Of a stretch of DNA of 48,152 nt, positions 26,454-36,300 are shown one piece after another (position 1 is the first letter of the stretch; each line of letters starts with the position of its first letter). Location of the stretch: NCBI GenBank assembly GCA_021582655.1, contig CP091135.1:1368494-1416645 (forward strand), read 5' to 3'. The translations under genes and the position numbers were made by a program. Below the pieces are notes generated by a model that was not told the DNA's origin, did not search any database, and saw only the letters and a list, made by a program, of their open reading frames with translations. The DNA is from Nitrosomonas sp. Its GTDB lineage: Bacteria > Pseudomonadota > Gammaproteobacteria > Burkholderiales > Nitrosomonadaceae.

Positions 26454-27950
26454 TTATCTTATCGACTTGGTTTGCGCGATCAAAAATTGCGCTAATAAAG
26501 GTACCGGACGTCCGGTTGATCCCTTGTCTTTTCCGGATTTCCACGCAGTGCCTGCGATGTCCAAGTGAGCCCAGCGGTATTTCTGAGTGAAACGGGACAA
26601 GAAACAAGCTGCTGTGATTGTACCGGCTGCGCGTCCACCGATATTGGCCATGTCGGCGAAATTACTTTTCAGTAAATCCTGATATTCATCCCATAGCGGC
26701 AATTGCCATGCGCGATCACCGATTGATTCGCCTGCGGCCAAGAGCTCCTGTGCCAGCTCGTCATCGTTGCTTATCAAGCCGGTGGTGAAGTTTCCCAGTG
26801 CAATGACGCAAGCGCCTGTCAGGGTGGCGATATCGATCACCATTCTGGGATTAAAGCGTTCCGCATACGTTAACGCATCGCATAAAATCAATCGACCTTC
26901 CGCATCGGTATTGAGAATTTCGATAGTTTGACCGGACAAGCTGGTAACCACATCGCCGGGTTTGCTCGCTTTGCCGCCAGGCATGTTTTCGGTGGCCGGA
27001 ATAATGCCGATAATATTGAGCGGCAACCGCAACTCGGCGACGGCCAGCAGGGTTCCCAAAACACTGGCGGCTCCGCTCATATCGAACTTCATTTCATCCA
27101 TTTCCGCTGCCGGTTTGAGAGAGATTCCGCCAGTATCGAAAGTAACGCCTTTACCTACCAAAACGATTGGATCCTCCTTTTTACTGGAACCTTGGTATTC
27201 GAGTACGATCAGTTTTGCGGGTTGTTCGCTACCTTTTGTGACCGACAGTAGGGAGCCCATTCCCAATTTTTCCATATCCTTTTCTTCTAGCACGGTCGTT
27301 TTAAGTTTATGGGATTTCGCAAGATCCTTGGCCTGTTTGGCAAGATACGTGGGGGTGCAGATATTGGGTGCGAGATTGCCCAGATCCTTGGTCAGTGACA
27401 TGCCATGTGCGATGGCTAATCCTTGCTGCAGAGCTTCTTCGCAAGCATCAAGCTCCGCGCGATTATCGATGCAGAGAATAAGCTTTTTTAATCGATTCGA
27501 TCCGGCTTCGGGTTTGCTTTTTAATTGATTAAAGCGGTATTGCTGGGCAATAGTGGCAATTGCCGTTTGCGAAACTTTCCAGGCGTTATTCCGATGCTTC
27601 AGCGGAAAATCGGGTAAAAACAATACAGCATCCGTTACCGCGGTTTTTTCCAATGCATTCAGGGCGCTATTGAATGCGGCAAGAAAAGCTTTGTCTTTGA
27701 ATTCCTGTTCTTTTCCCAGTCCGAGCAACAGAATTCTTTTAAATGGGATGCCAGGTACGCTATGGAGTAGTAGCGTGGTATTGGCTTTGCCTTCCATGTC
27801 CCCGGATGCCAGGATGTCTTTAAGATAGCCTTGGGAAAGTTTGTCGAGAATTTTGGCCGATTCGGTCATTTTTCTAGCATCAAAAATGCCCGCAATCGCA
27901 CAAGCGCCGCGTTGCTTTTCGAGCGTTCCCATTTTTATTGCGAAATCCAC
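26454..27950 (-). CDS. pepA: Leucyl aminopeptidase (M17, cytosol aminopeptidase)
   Basis: This two-metal aminopeptidase removes N-terminal residues from peptides; in some bacteria it is also a DNA-binding factor. From GTG 27950 it has 498 residues, the usual PepA size. The active-site signature NTDAEGRLILCDAL and the metal-binding VGKGVTFDTGGISLKP are intact. I chose the GTG, which follows AAGGAG and gives the family N-terminus VDFAIKMG; the frame is open to 28001. Confidence 0.95.
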   Translation of the reverse strand: MDFAIKMGTLEKQRGACAIAGIFDARKMTESAKILDKLSQGYLKDILASGDMEGKANTTLLLHSVPGIPFKRILLLGLGKEQEFKDKAFLAAFNSALNALEKTAVTDAVLFLPDFPLKHRNNAWKVSQTAIATIAQQYRFNQLKSKPEAGSNRLKKLILCIDNRAELDACEEALQQGLAIAHGMSLTKDLGNLAPNICTPTYLAKQAKDLAKSHKLKTTVLEEKDMEKLGMGSLLSVTKGSEQPAKLIVLEYQGSSKKEDPIVLVGKGVTFDTGGISLKPAAEMDEMKFDMSGAASVLGTLLAVAELRLPLNIIGIIPATENMPGGKASKPGDVVTSLSGQTIEILNTDAEGRLILCDALTYAERFNPRMVIDIATLTGACVIALGNFTTGLISNDDELAQELLAAGESIGDRAWQLPLWDEYQDLLKSNFADMANIGGRAAGTITAACFLSRFTQKYRWAHLDIAGTAWKSGKDKGSTGRPVPLLAQFLIAQTKSIR

Positions 27951-28231
27951 AGTGAACTCCTTTATCGAGTTGTTTAACAGAATGAGGCCGGTATTTTTCA
28001 ATTACCCGCTATCTTATTATCACTTGCACGCGAATCAAACAGCTTTTGCTGAAATCTTTTGCGAAACGAAGCGGCATTTTGCCATCATTCAGGAAAATGC
28101 AGACTCGCGTCCACATTCTGAGGCAGGCGATTAATTAACAATATCCTGAAAGATTTTTCTGTGCGATAATTGAAGACAAAACCGATATTATTCAATTGCA
28201 TGTGAAAGATATACTATGAGATGTGCCATAA

Positions 28232-29707
28232 ATGACCGATAGCGCATTGAAATTAAAATTGAGTACCTGTCAGGATCTGCCAAGCTTACCGGCAGTGGCG
28301 ATTAAAATAATTGAGCTTGCTAATGATCCGGATATCAATATAGAAGCTATTTGTCAGTGTATTTCACTTGATCCGGCCTTAGCGGCCAAATTACTCCGTA
28401 CCGCCAACTCTCCGTTGTATAAGACCCGGCGTATGGCTACAAATATCCGGCAGGCTGTCAGCATACTCGGAACGCATACCGTTCTTGTAATTTCACTATC
28501 GTTTTCACTGGTGCAGTCGCTGATGAAAAAGCCGCTCGCTGATCACACCACTCCATTTTTTGATAATAATACCTTCTGGCGCCGTTCGATCGCAACGGCA
28601 TTAGCCGGCCATGCTTTGGGTGAAAAATTGGGTATCAAATTTCTGGATGATCTTTTTTTGGCGGCTTTGGTGCAAGAAATCGGTATTCTTGCCTTTTGGG
28701 TACTGATACCGGAGGAATATTCCCAAGTCTTCAATGCGGCTTCCGATCACGATACGCTTTTAGTGGCCGAGCGCGAAAATTTCGGTATCGGTCATGATGT
28801 GCTGGGCTACGAGTTGCTTAAGAAATGGCAAATTCCGGATTATATCGCGTTGTCTTGTATCAATAGCCATTGCAGTCCCGAGCCGTTGGGCTTGGGGCCC
28901 ACCCTGCAAGCATGCTTGGCGGTGTCGCGTTATTTGGGAGATTACTTTTTTAGTCCGTCGGATCCACAAAAATTGATGGCGTTGCACCATGCCGCTCGGG
29001 TTTGGCTCGGCATTGATGGGCAAGTGCTGATTGATGTGATTGATGTCATGACGGAAAAACTCGACTCCATTGAAAATGTGTTTGAAATCGCCATTCATGA
29101 TCCTTCGGAGGCGAATCATCTGCTCGCGCAAGCGAAAGAATTGCTGGTGGCGCATAGTTTACTTAGCATGAAGGATTTGGAGGATAAATCAAGGCACGAT
29201 GGTTTGACTTGCGCATTTAACCGCGCTTATTTCGATGAGACATTGGCGAGTGAATTCCATTTGGCGGTGCAAAATAAGTCACCGCTGACAGTTGCATTGA
29301 TCGATATCGATCACTTTAAAAAAATAAATGATACCTACGGACATGTCACCGGTGATTCTTTACTCGTCATCCTGGTAGAATCGATCTTGAAGCAAATTCG
29401 TCATGACGATGCGTTGAGTCGGTATGGCGGTGAAGAATTCGCGCTGATTTTGCCGGGTACTTCGCTTGCTGCATCAAGAAACTTGATGATGCGGTTGAAG
29501 GATGTGATCGCCGCCATTAGTTATCGATTCGATGCGGAGCGTCTGATTCGAATTACGGTTTCCGTTGGTGTCGCCGCGTATGAGGCGAACGCATTAGGTT
29601 TTAAACAACCGAATGATTTGATTCGCGCCGCAGATGCGGCATTGTATGAGGCGAAACATGCCGGACGTAATCAAATTAAGGAATGGCGTGAGGCACAAAT
29701 TTATTGA
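28232..29707 (+). CDS. HDOD-GGDEF diguanylate cyclase
   Basis: The 491-residue cytoplasmic signalling protein joins an HDOD domain (about 10-215; LPSLPAVAIKIIELANDP…) to a GGDEF domain. The GGEEF motif is at residues 399-403 (RYGGEEFALILP), so it should make cyclic di-GMP. HDOD domains usually sense or relay signals without catalysis. It is divergent from pepA and 15 bases before serB on the same strand. Confidence 0.92.
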   Translation: MTDSALKLKLSTCQDLPSLPAVAIKIIELANDPDINIEAICQCISLDPALAAKLLRTANSPLYKTRRMATNIRQAVSILGTHTVLVISLSFSLVQSLMKKPLADHTTPFFDNNTFWRRSIATALAGHALGEKLGIKFLDDLFLAALVQEIGILAFWVLIPEEYSQVFNAASDHDTLLVAERENFGIGHDVLGYELLKKWQIPDYIALSCINSHCSPEPLGLGPTLQACLAVSRYLGDYFFSPSDPQKLMALHHAARVWLGIDGQVLIDVIDVMTEKLDSIENVFEIAIHDPSEANHLLAQAKELLVAHSLLSMKDLEDKSRHDGLTCAFNRAYFDETLASEFHLAVQNKSPLTVALIDIDHFKKINDTYGHVTGDSLLVILVESILKQIRHDDALSRYGGEEFALILPGTSLAASRNLMMRLKDVIAAISYRFDAERLIRITVSVGVAAYEANALGFKQPNDLIRAADAALYEAKHAGRNQIKEWREAQIY

Positions 29708-29722
29708 TCCGGTGATTTTTTT

Positions 29723-30556
29723 ATGATGAACCTGATTCTTCAAGGTGTGGAAGTCAATAACAGCGATTTGCGGGCTATCGCAAAACTGACCGCTGCGGAT
29801 AGTATTGAACGTATAACCGGTGAAGCATTTCGCCTGATCAATGCTGCATATTCGGATGCGGTGCCTGACTATTGCGCGTCGGCGGAATTGGATTTCGCAT
29901 TTGTGGCGGCACAGCGGAAGCTATCGGATTTTAAATTAATCGCTATGGATATGGATTCCACTTTGTTGGCGATCGAGTCTATTGATGAAATTGCTGACAT
30001 GTTGCATATCAAGCCGCAGGTTGCGGCGATTACTTTGCAAACCATGCAAGGTGAAATCAGTTTCGAAGAGAGTTTGATACGGCGTACGCAATTGTTGAAA
30101 GGATTGCATCAAGATGCGTTGCAAAACGTTTATGATGAGAGGGTAAGACTCAGCCCGGGTGCCGAACGGATGCTGGCGCAAGCCAGGCAAGCCGGGTTGA
30201 AAACCATGGTGATTTCCGGTGGCTTCACGTTTTTTACCGAGCGGATCAAAGCAAAACTGGAACTCGATTTTGCCGCTGCCAATGTATTGGCGATCGACAA
30301 TCAGCATTTGACTGGCGAGGTCGTTGGCGAGATTATCGGGCGAGAAGGAAAAGCGCGGGTATTGAAGCAGATTTGCGATACTTTGGGATTGCAACGTGCA
30401 CAAGTAATCGCGATCGGGGATGGCGCAAATGATTTGGGTATGATGGCGGAGGCAGGGGTCAGTATTGCCTATCACGCGAAACCGATCGTCAGAAAAGCCG
30501 CAACATACGCAATCAATCATGTCGGCTTGGAAGGTGTTGTCAATTTATTCGACTAG
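29723..30556 (+). CDS. serB: Phosphoserine phosphatase
   Basis: This HAD-family enzyme removes phosphate from phosphoserine in the last step of serine synthesis. The 277-residue protein has a small N-terminal ACT-like region and then the HAD core. Motif I is DMDSTLL (near 76-82), motif II ISGGFTFF and motif III GDGANDLGMM, as in SerB. Two ATG codons, 29723 and 29726, are possible starts. Confidence 0.95.
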   Translation: MMNLILQGVEVNNSDLRAIAKLTAADSIERITGEAFRLINAAYSDAVPDYCASAELDFAFVAAQRKLSDFKLIAMDMDSTLLAIESIDEIADMLHIKPQVAAITLQTMQGEISFEESLIRRTQLLKGLHQDALQNVYDERVRLSPGAERMLAQARQAGLKTMVISGGFTFFTERIKAKLELDFAAANVLAIDNQHLTGEVVGEIIGREGKARVLKQICDTLGLQRAQVIAIGDGANDLGMMAEAGVSIAYHAKPIVRKAATYAINHVGLEGVVNLFD

Positions 30557-30564
30557 GAAAACGA

Positions 30565-30602
30565 GCGTCGTGCAATGAAGTGATTCACTCGTGCAGCCAT
30601 CA
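30565..30602. repeat. Dispersed short intergenic repeat, copy 2
   Basis: The segment ending in GAAGTGATTCACTCGTGCAG lies just after serB. Related copies are at about 25478-25518 (same strand) and 42321-42355 (reverse strand). Confidence 0.45.
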
Positions 30603-30696
30603 TCGGTGTCTCCTTGGCAGTCTGAGAAGGGGGGGCAGTATAATCGTTGCGTCGGTATCGGTATATTTTTTGCCAGTTTCTCCCTGAATGGCTGTA

Positions 30697-32310
30697 TTAG
30701 TAATTCGGTGCGTACATCAGTGATTTGATGTATCCGCTAACATCTTCCGGTAATTGTCTGTCCGTTAAACCTTCCCGATCGGCAATGTGGCATATCGCGG
30801 TTGCAATTGCGAGGGATACTTCTCTGACTCGGGGCAACGCCGGATAAACTGCACCGCTGCTAAGTTCCTGCTCGGTTACAATATCCGCCAATACGTGTGC
30901 CGCAGCCAGGAACATACTTGGAGTGATTAGCCGGGCAGCACTCGCATAAATGCCGAGGCCGATACCGGGAAAAATGTAAGCGTTATTTCCTTGTCCCGGT
31001 TTAAACACTTGATCGCCGTATTGCACAGGCGGAAACGGGCTACCGCTTGCAAAAATGGCCCGCCCATCGCTCCAGTAATAAGCTTGCTCCGCCGTGCATT
31101 CGGTGTGTGATGTCGGATTCGAGAGTGCGATGATGACCGGCCGGCTGGTTACGGCGGCCATTTTGCGCACCACCGCTTCGGTAAAAGTACCCGGAACGCC
31201 GGTTGCTCCGATCAACACATCCGGTTTGATCGCAGCAATCGCATCGACGAAGTCATAAGCAGGGTATACGTGAGCATAAGCTTGGATGCGTGGTTTTATG
31301 TTTTCGCTCATCGTGGTTACCAATCCTTTACGATCGATGAACCAAAGCCGTTTTTGCGCTGCCGACCGATTTAATCCGGCGGCGCAAAAGGCGTCTGTGA
31401 TAAGTTCCGCCGCACCTCCCGCCGCAGAACCCGTACCCAGAAACATGACTTTCAGATCCGAAAAATTTTTGTGTGTGATACGGCAAGCGCTATAAATGCC
31501 CGCAAGTGTTACCGCTGCTGTGCCTTGAATGTCGTCGTTAAAGCATCGGACGGTATTGCAGTAGCGTTCGAGGAATTCGAAAGCATGAGGTGTCAGAAAG
31601 TCTTCAAATTGTATCAGTGCATCGGGAAAGCATTGCTGAGCGGCATGCACGAACTCATCGACCAATGATCGATACGTATCACCGGCTATTCTTGGATGGG
31701 GGTATCCCAGATATAATGGGTCTTCGCGGATAAATTGATTGTTGGTGCCAACATCGAGCATAACCGGCATGCATTGTGCCGGGTTGATCCCGGCGCAAGC
31801 CACGTAGAGTGCTACTTTGCCGATCGGAATTCCCATGCCGTTGGCACCCAGATCACCCAGACCGAGAATACGTTCACCATCCGTTACGACGATGATGCGG
31901 ATATCTTGGTCCGGCCAGTTTTTTAAGAGTGAGGCAATGTCACCACGATCCTCCGGTGTAATGTAGAATCCTTGCGGTTTTCTGAAAATATGCGCGAATT
32001 CCTTGCAGGCTTCGCCAACGGTCGGTGTATAGACAAGCGGCATGATTTCTTCGATATGATCGATCATGGTTCGGTAAAAAAGTCGCTGATTGCGTTCCAG
32101 CAGCGCGTTTAGAAAAATGTATTTTTCGATGGCACTGCTTTTGGCGCGTAAACTACCCAGTACGCGATCAATTTGTTTATTCATACTTGCAACATCGTAG
32201 GGCAATAGACCGCGTAAACCGTAAATCTCGCGTTCTTCCCGTGTGAATCCCGTTGATTTGGTTTGGGTCGGATCCATAAGCAGTGCTTTGCCACGTAAAT
32301 TTTTTATCAT
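30697..32310 (-). CDS. maeA: NAD-dependent malic enzyme
   Basis: This cytoplasmic enzyme decarboxylates malate to pyruvate. The 537-residue protein is of the large SfcA/eukaryotic type rather than the MaeB fusion. It has the malic domain with YTPTVGEACKEF, then GLGDLGANGMGIPIGK, an ECFNDDIQGTA-like CFNDDIQGTAAVTLAG, and a Rossmann motif, FLGTGSAAGGAAELI. It lies convergent with serB. The start at 32310 could shift a few codons downstream. In an autotroph it may balance C4 and C3 acids. Confidence 0.93.
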   Translation of the reverse strand: MIKNLRGKALLMDPTQTKSTGFTREEREIYGLRGLLPYDVASMNKQIDRVLGSLRAKSSAIEKYIFLNALLERNQRLFYRTMIDHIEEIMPLVYTPTVGEACKEFAHIFRKPQGFYITPEDRGDIASLLKNWPDQDIRIIVVTDGERILGLGDLGANGMGIPIGKVALYVACAGINPAQCMPVMLDVGTNNQFIREDPLYLGYPHPRIAGDTYRSLVDEFVHAAQQCFPDALIQFEDFLTPHAFEFLERYCNTVRCFNDDIQGTAAVTLAGIYSACRITHKNFSDLKVMFLGTGSAAGGAAELITDAFCAAGLNRSAAQKRLWFIDRKGLVTTMSENIKPRIQAYAHVYPAYDFVDAIAAIKPDVLIGATGVPGTFTEAVVRKMAAVTSRPVIIALSNPTSHTECTAEQAYYWSDGRAIFASGSPFPPVQYGDQVFKPGQGNNAYIFPGIGLGIYASAARLITPSMFLAAAHVLADIVTEQELSSGAVYPALPRVREVSLAIATAICHIADREGLTDRQLPEDVSGYIKSLMYAPNY

Positions 32311-32504
32311 TTTTGTGATCTCCGCGAATCAAAATGGTCATACGACAGTCATTAACGATTCTGACAGATTTCTGGCAATGTCGGGTTGGACAATCGAGAG
32401 TGCCGACGATAAACTAACCTGTTCCGATAAGAATAGTATTATTTATTCTTGTGTAGATTAAACATTAATAACTTTTCATAAACTTACTTACACGCTATTA
32501 CATC

Positions 32505-32930
32505 ATGAGTCACTTACCATTTTCTATGCCAGATCCAAGCTTATATACCGAAGAAGAAGTCACGCAGCTGGTTTATAAATTTTATGGAAAAGCCAGGAAG
32601 GATCCTGGATTAGGTCCGATTTTTGAAGCACACGTGATCGATTGGGATGCGCATTTCGTACAAATGATTAATTTTTGGTCGGCGCAATTGCGGGGTACCA
32701 GCCGGTTTCGCGGTGCGCCGATGCCCAAGCACATCGCACTGCCTGATCTGTCCGCCGAATTGTTTGAACGATGGCTTCAACTTTTTCGGCAAACGACCGA
32801 AGAACTCGGCAATCCAAGTTTGCAGCAACATGCAAATGCTATCGCTTCGTTCATTGCGACCAGATTATGGCAGGGGTATCAAATGAGCAACTATCCGGAC
32901 AGGGCGCCGGAGACTTTGCATATCACTTAA
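32505..32930 (+). CDS. Group III truncated haemoglobin
   Basis: A 141-residue haem protein of the TrHb3 family, likely binding oxygen or nitric oxide. The segments FYGKARKDPGLGPIFEAHV, HFVQMINFWSAQLRGTSRFRG and MPKHIALPDLSAELFERWLQLF match the group; His in MPKHIAL region or the preceding E-helix should hold the haem. In an ammonia oxidiser, nitric oxide handling is an attractive role, but this is inference. Its stop codon is 16 bases before the next gene. Confidence 0.88.
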   Translation: MSHLPFSMPDPSLYTEEEVTQLVYKFYGKARKDPGLGPIFEAHVIDWDAHFVQMINFWSAQLRGTSRFRGAPMPKHIALPDLSAELFERWLQLFRQTTEELGNPSLQQHANAIASFIATRLWQGYQMSNYPDRAPETLHIT

Positions 32931-32945
32931 TTCCAGGAACCGGTA

Positions 32946-34598
32946 TTGAAGAGCATTAAAAGCAAAATCATCGTTTTTTCTATTTTGGCGACATTGATTC
33001 CTTCGTTTGGCCTAGGTATGTTGTCATTTCAGCAGAATGAAACGATGATCAGTGAGAATGTGACTCGCGAGTTGCGCGCGCTTGCCCATTATGCGAGCCG
33101 GGAATTGGATTTGTGGACCAAGGAACAGGTGCTTGTTGCCCGCGAGCTTGCAACATCCAAGATGCTCATTGATGGATTATCCGTAGAAAAGCGTCTACAG
33201 AAAAATAAGCGCCAAGTGCAACAGCAACCGCTGGCGCTTTATTTGAAGTCCGTACAAAAACGCCTTGATACTGTTTTGGAACTGACAGTGGTCGACGCAA
33301 ATGGAAAATTCATTGCCAGTAATGCGGATGTCCCGGTTTTCACGGCACTTGCGTCGGATTGGGTGGAACAGGCATCAATACTGGGAGAGCTTGTGTTGGC
33401 ACCGCAATGGAATACGCACTATGCTACTGCGATACTGAGCATTTCGGTACCGATTCTATCGGGGGATGATTTCGTATTGGGGGCGCTGATCGTTACGTTT
33501 AATATCCGTAGTGTTCAATCAAACCTGAAAGATAAAGTGAGATCGCCACCGGGCGATGTCTTACTGTTGGATCAGCAAGGATATGTCATGTTGACCAGTG
33601 ACATATCAATACCCGATGGCCATCCGCCGATGGCTTTGAGTATGGATGTTATCCAGAAATTATTGGCCAATCCGGGCGAATATGAAATTTTTCCGAATCC
33701 ATTGCAAGAAAAAACAGCAGGGCTTGCGTATATGTCCGAAACCCCGGTCACAATTATCGCTAATCGTAGTTACCGCTCAATTTATGATGCATGGGAATAT
33801 CAGCGTAACCTGTTTATTTGGTTGATTTGTTTTATTTTGTTGATGGTGACCTCGATCGCTTTTCACATGAGCCATACAATCGCCGTTGCATTGCAAAAAC
33901 TAATCGGCGCTACCCAAAGAATCGTCAAGGGTGATTTGAATATCACGCTTACAAACATGCAACACGATGAGATAGGGCAGTTGACGCGAACATTCAATCA
34001 GATGACTGAGCAATTGCGACAAAATCAAATCGAAATTTCAGCTGCCAGCAGTGCTATGCAACAGAAGAATCAGCAGTTGGAGCTTTTGTCGGTTACCGAT
34101 GGCCTGACTGGATTGTATAACCGCAACAAATTGAATGCCATTATCAACGATCAATTGGCACGTTATGAACGAAATAAGCGGCCATTCGGTGTATTGATGA
34201 TAGACATTGATCACTTTAAAACCTTGAACGATGGCTTGGGGCATGTTGCGGGAGATGAAGTTATTGTTGCGGTGGCGCAGAAAATATCTCAATCAATCAG
34301 GGCGATAGATTTTGCAGCTCGCTATGGAGGGGACGAGTTTGTTGTTATTCTGGCCGAATCGGTGATCGATGAAACGGTTAAAACTGCGGAACGGATTCGC
34401 GAACAGGTGGCCGCTATACATTGCGGCGATGAAGACAATAACTTTCGAGTGACTTTGAGTATCGGGGCTATACAAAGTGAACCACAAGATACTTCGCTGA
34501 CAATTTTGTTATCACGTGTTGATGGTGCGTTATACGAAGCAAAACGTGCCGGACGCGACCAAGTGGTGAGTATTAAGCCCGGTTGGTGCACAATTTAG
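32946..34598 (+). CDS. Membrane sensor diguanylate cyclase (CACHE-HAMP-GGDEF)
   Basis: The 550-residue protein has an N-terminal membrane helix (about 7-28), a periplasmic sensor domain of the double-CACHE type (about 35-285), a second helix (about 293-315) and a HAMP domain (about 316-368). A coiled segment and a GGDEF domain follow, with GGDEF at 461-465. It should make cyclic di-GMP in response to an external ligand. The start is TTG at 32946 after an AGGAAC ribosome-binding site; later ATG codons would remove the first membrane helix. Confidence 0.9.
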   Translation: MKSIKSKIIVFSILATLIPSFGLGMLSFQQNETMISENVTRELRALAHYASRELDLWTKEQVLVARELATSKMLIDGLSVEKRLQKNKRQVQQQPLALYLKSVQKRLDTVLELTVVDANGKFIASNADVPVFTALASDWVEQASILGELVLAPQWNTHYATAILSISVPILSGDDFVLGALIVTFNIRSVQSNLKDKVRSPPGDVLLLDQQGYVMLTSDISIPDGHPPMALSMDVIQKLLANPGEYEIFPNPLQEKTAGLAYMSETPVTIIANRSYRSIYDAWEYQRNLFIWLICFILLMVTSIAFHMSHTIAVALQKLIGATQRIVKGDLNITLTNMQHDEIGQLTRTFNQMTEQLRQNQIEISAASSAMQQKNQQLELLSVTDGLTGLYNRNKLNAIINDQLARYERNKRPFGVLMIDIDHFKTLNDGLGHVAGDEVIVAVAQKISQSIRAIDFAARYGGDEFVVILAESVIDETVKTAERIREQVAAIHCGDEDNNFRVTLSIGAIQSEPQDTSLTILLSRVDGALYEAKRAGRDQVVSIKPGWCTI

Positions 34599-34606
34599 TT
34601 AAAAGG

Positions 34607-34635
34607 TTGAAATTATTTTTTCAACTCAGTAATAT
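34607..34635 (+). promoter_or_regulatory. Promoter of the rpsF operon
   Basis: TTGAAA (34607-34612) and TAATAT (34630-34635) are 17 bases apart, with a short GC-containing discriminator (ACGCGC) after the -10 box. This is a good sigma-70 match, placed 66 bases before the rpsF start. Confidence 0.65.
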
Positions 34636-34700
34636 AACGCGCTTTTAACCTTGCCTTACTTACAGCCATATTGTTAGAAGGCTTTACCCATAAGGAAATT

Positions 34701-35102
34701 ATGCGACATTACGAGATCGTGTTTATTGTTCATCCTGATCAAAGTGAGCAAGTACCTGCAATGATCGAACGCTACCGCGGCATTGTCACCGCCAGAAATG
34801 GAAAAGTTCATCGAGTGGAGGATTGGGGGCGGCGGCAGCTTGCCTACTTGATCCAGAAAGTTCACAAAGCGCATTACGTTTTGATGAATATTGAGTGCGA
34901 TCAACAAGCATTGGACGAATTGGATCATGCGTTCAAATTCAGTGATGCGGTGCTGCGGCACTTAACCATCAAAACCGGTGGCCCGATCACCGAACCATCC
35001 CCGATGATGCGCCAGGCGGATAGAGCAAGCACGCCCTCAACGGATGTCGCCGAAGGATTGGGAGCTGATGATTTAGCAGAAGAATCCAGTACTGCTGCTT
35101 AG
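34701..35102 (+). CDS. rpsF: Ribosomal protein S6
   Basis: A 133-residue small-subunit protein starting [21 protein letters not shown], the standard S6 N-terminus. The ATG at 34701 follows AAGGAAATT; the frame is open upstream to 34671. It has an acidic, Ser-rich C-terminal extension of about 25 residues. It is first in rpsF-priB-rpsR-rplI. Confidence 0.97.
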   Translation: MRHYEIVFIVHPDQSEQVPAMIERYRGIVTARNGKVHRVEDWGRRQLAYLIQKVHKAHYVLMNIECDQQALDELDHAFKFSDAVLRHLTIKTGGPITEPSPMMRQADRASTPSTDVAEGLGADDLAEESSTAA

Positions 35103-35116
35103 GCGATCGCGCCATT

Positions 35117-35413
35117 TTGCAATGTAATCATACCGTTATCTGTGGGAAAATCATTAAATTATCTCCTTTGCGCTATACGCCGGCCGGTGTCGCTATTATG
35201 GAATTTACAGTCAATCATGCTTCGAAACAAAAAGAAGCAGGAATTGTCCGGCAGATTATATTTGAGCTTTTGGCGATAGCGATGGGGGAGGCGGCGATAG
35301 CGGTGGCTGGGATGAAACGGGAGAATGCGGTTAAAATGACCGGTTTCTTGAACAGAAAAAGCCATTCGAGCCAGCAGCTGATATTTCATGCGATACAGAT
35401 CGAACTCATTTAA
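35117..35413 (+). CDS. priB: Primosomal replication protein N
   Basis: A 98-residue OB-fold single-strand-binding protein used in replication restart. [17 protein letters not shown] and the position between rpsF and rpsR identify it. The start is probably TTG at 35117, which gives the full-length OB fold; no in-frame ATG fits. The ribosome-binding site is weak, so coupling to rpsF is likely. Confidence 0.92.
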   Translation: MQCNHTVICGKIIKLSPLRYTPAGVAIMEFTVNHASKQKEAGIVRQIIFELLAIAMGEAAIAVAGMKRENAVKMTGFLNRKSHSSQQLIFHAIQIELI

Positions 35414-35433
35414 TACAACGAATAGGAATGAAT

Positions 35434-35718
35434 ATGACAACACGCTTTTCCCGACGTAAAGAAAGTAAGGATAAGGAAAGAGAGAAGAAAGCAAATCGCC
35501 CGTTGTTTAAGCGTAAAAAGTTTTGCCGTTTCACTGCGGAAGGTATCAAGCAAGTAGATTATAAAGATATTGATATTCTGAAGGATTTTGTCAATGAGAA
35601 CGGCAAGATAATTCCTGCACGTATTACCGGTACTTCCGCATGCTATCAGCGTCAGCTCAGTACGGCGATTGAACGGGCTCGTTTCTTAGCTTTGTTGCCT
35701 TACACCGATCGTCACTAA
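35434..35718 (+). CDS. rpsR: Ribosomal protein S18
   Basis: A 94-residue small-subunit protein. [24 protein letters not shown] and [27 protein letters not shown] are the family core. I chose ATG 35434, six bases after TAGGA, over ATG 35428, which touches that site. The N-terminus is strongly basic. Confidence 0.97.
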   Translation: MTTRFSRRKESKDKEREKKANRPLFKRKKFCRFTAEGIKQVDYKDIDILKDFVNENGKIIPARITGTSACYQRQLSTAIERARFLALLPYTDRH

Positions 35719-35727
35719 GGAGTAAAA

Positions 35728-36183
35728 ATGCAAATTATATTGATGGAAAAAATCGCAAATTTAGGACAGCTAGGCGATGTCGTAAATGTAAAAAGTGGTT
35801 TTGCTCGTAATTATTTGATTCCTCAAGGAAAAGCGAAGCGAGCCACTGAGCTGGCGATTGCGGAGTTTCAGGCGAAGCGCGCTGAGCTAGAAAAAAAACA
35901 AGCGACAGCATTGGCTGCTGCGCAAGCGATTGCAGCAAAATTAGACGGCTTGTTGGTGCAGATCACGCAAAAAACCGGTAATGACGGTAAATTATTTGGC
36001 TCCGTGTCGAATGCTAACATTGCCGAGGCCCTGTCCGGATTAGGCTTTACCGTGGAGAGGTCGATGATTCGAATGCCGCACGGCCAATTTAAGCAGATTG
36101 GTGATTATCCGGTTACTATTTCATTGCATAGTGATGTCGCTGCGCATATCACGGTGTCGGTCCTCGGCGAGGCGATGTTGTAA
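35728..36183 (+). CDS. rplI: Ribosomal protein L9
   Basis: A 151-residue large-subunit protein with the N-terminal domain [36 protein letters not shown], a long connecting helix (about 45-75) and the C-terminal rRNA-binding domain. The ATG follows AAGGAGTAAA. A terminator follows. Confidence 0.97.
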   Translation: MQIILMEKIANLGQLGDVVNVKSGFARNYLIPQGKAKRATELAIAEFQAKRAELEKKQATALAAAQAIAAKLDGLLVQITQKTGNDGKLFGSVSNANIAEALSGLGFTVERSMIRMPHGQFKQIGDYPVTISLHSDVAAHITVSVLGEAML

Positions 36184-36219
36184 TTGTTCATTTGAAATAG
36201 GTAGTTGATTTGCAATTTT

Positions 36220-36246
36220 GGGCTGCGTCTGCAGCCCTTTTTATTT
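36220..36246 (+). terminator. Intrinsic terminator after rplI
   Basis: GGGCTGC (36220-36226) pairs with GCAGCCC (36231-36237) around a 4-base loop, followed by five T. It ends the rpsF operon before dnaB. Confidence 0.88.
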
Positions 36247-36300
36247 GTTGGCGCTCAGGTGATAAAATGCGCTTCCGACTCACCGCGAATTTGCTGACTC

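Noticed and set aside
26404-26607. N-terminal extension of holC
   Set aside because: The extension runs antisense-free but through the pepA 3' end in another frame; HolC proteins begin at MTQINFY-like sequence, so the later ATG is used.
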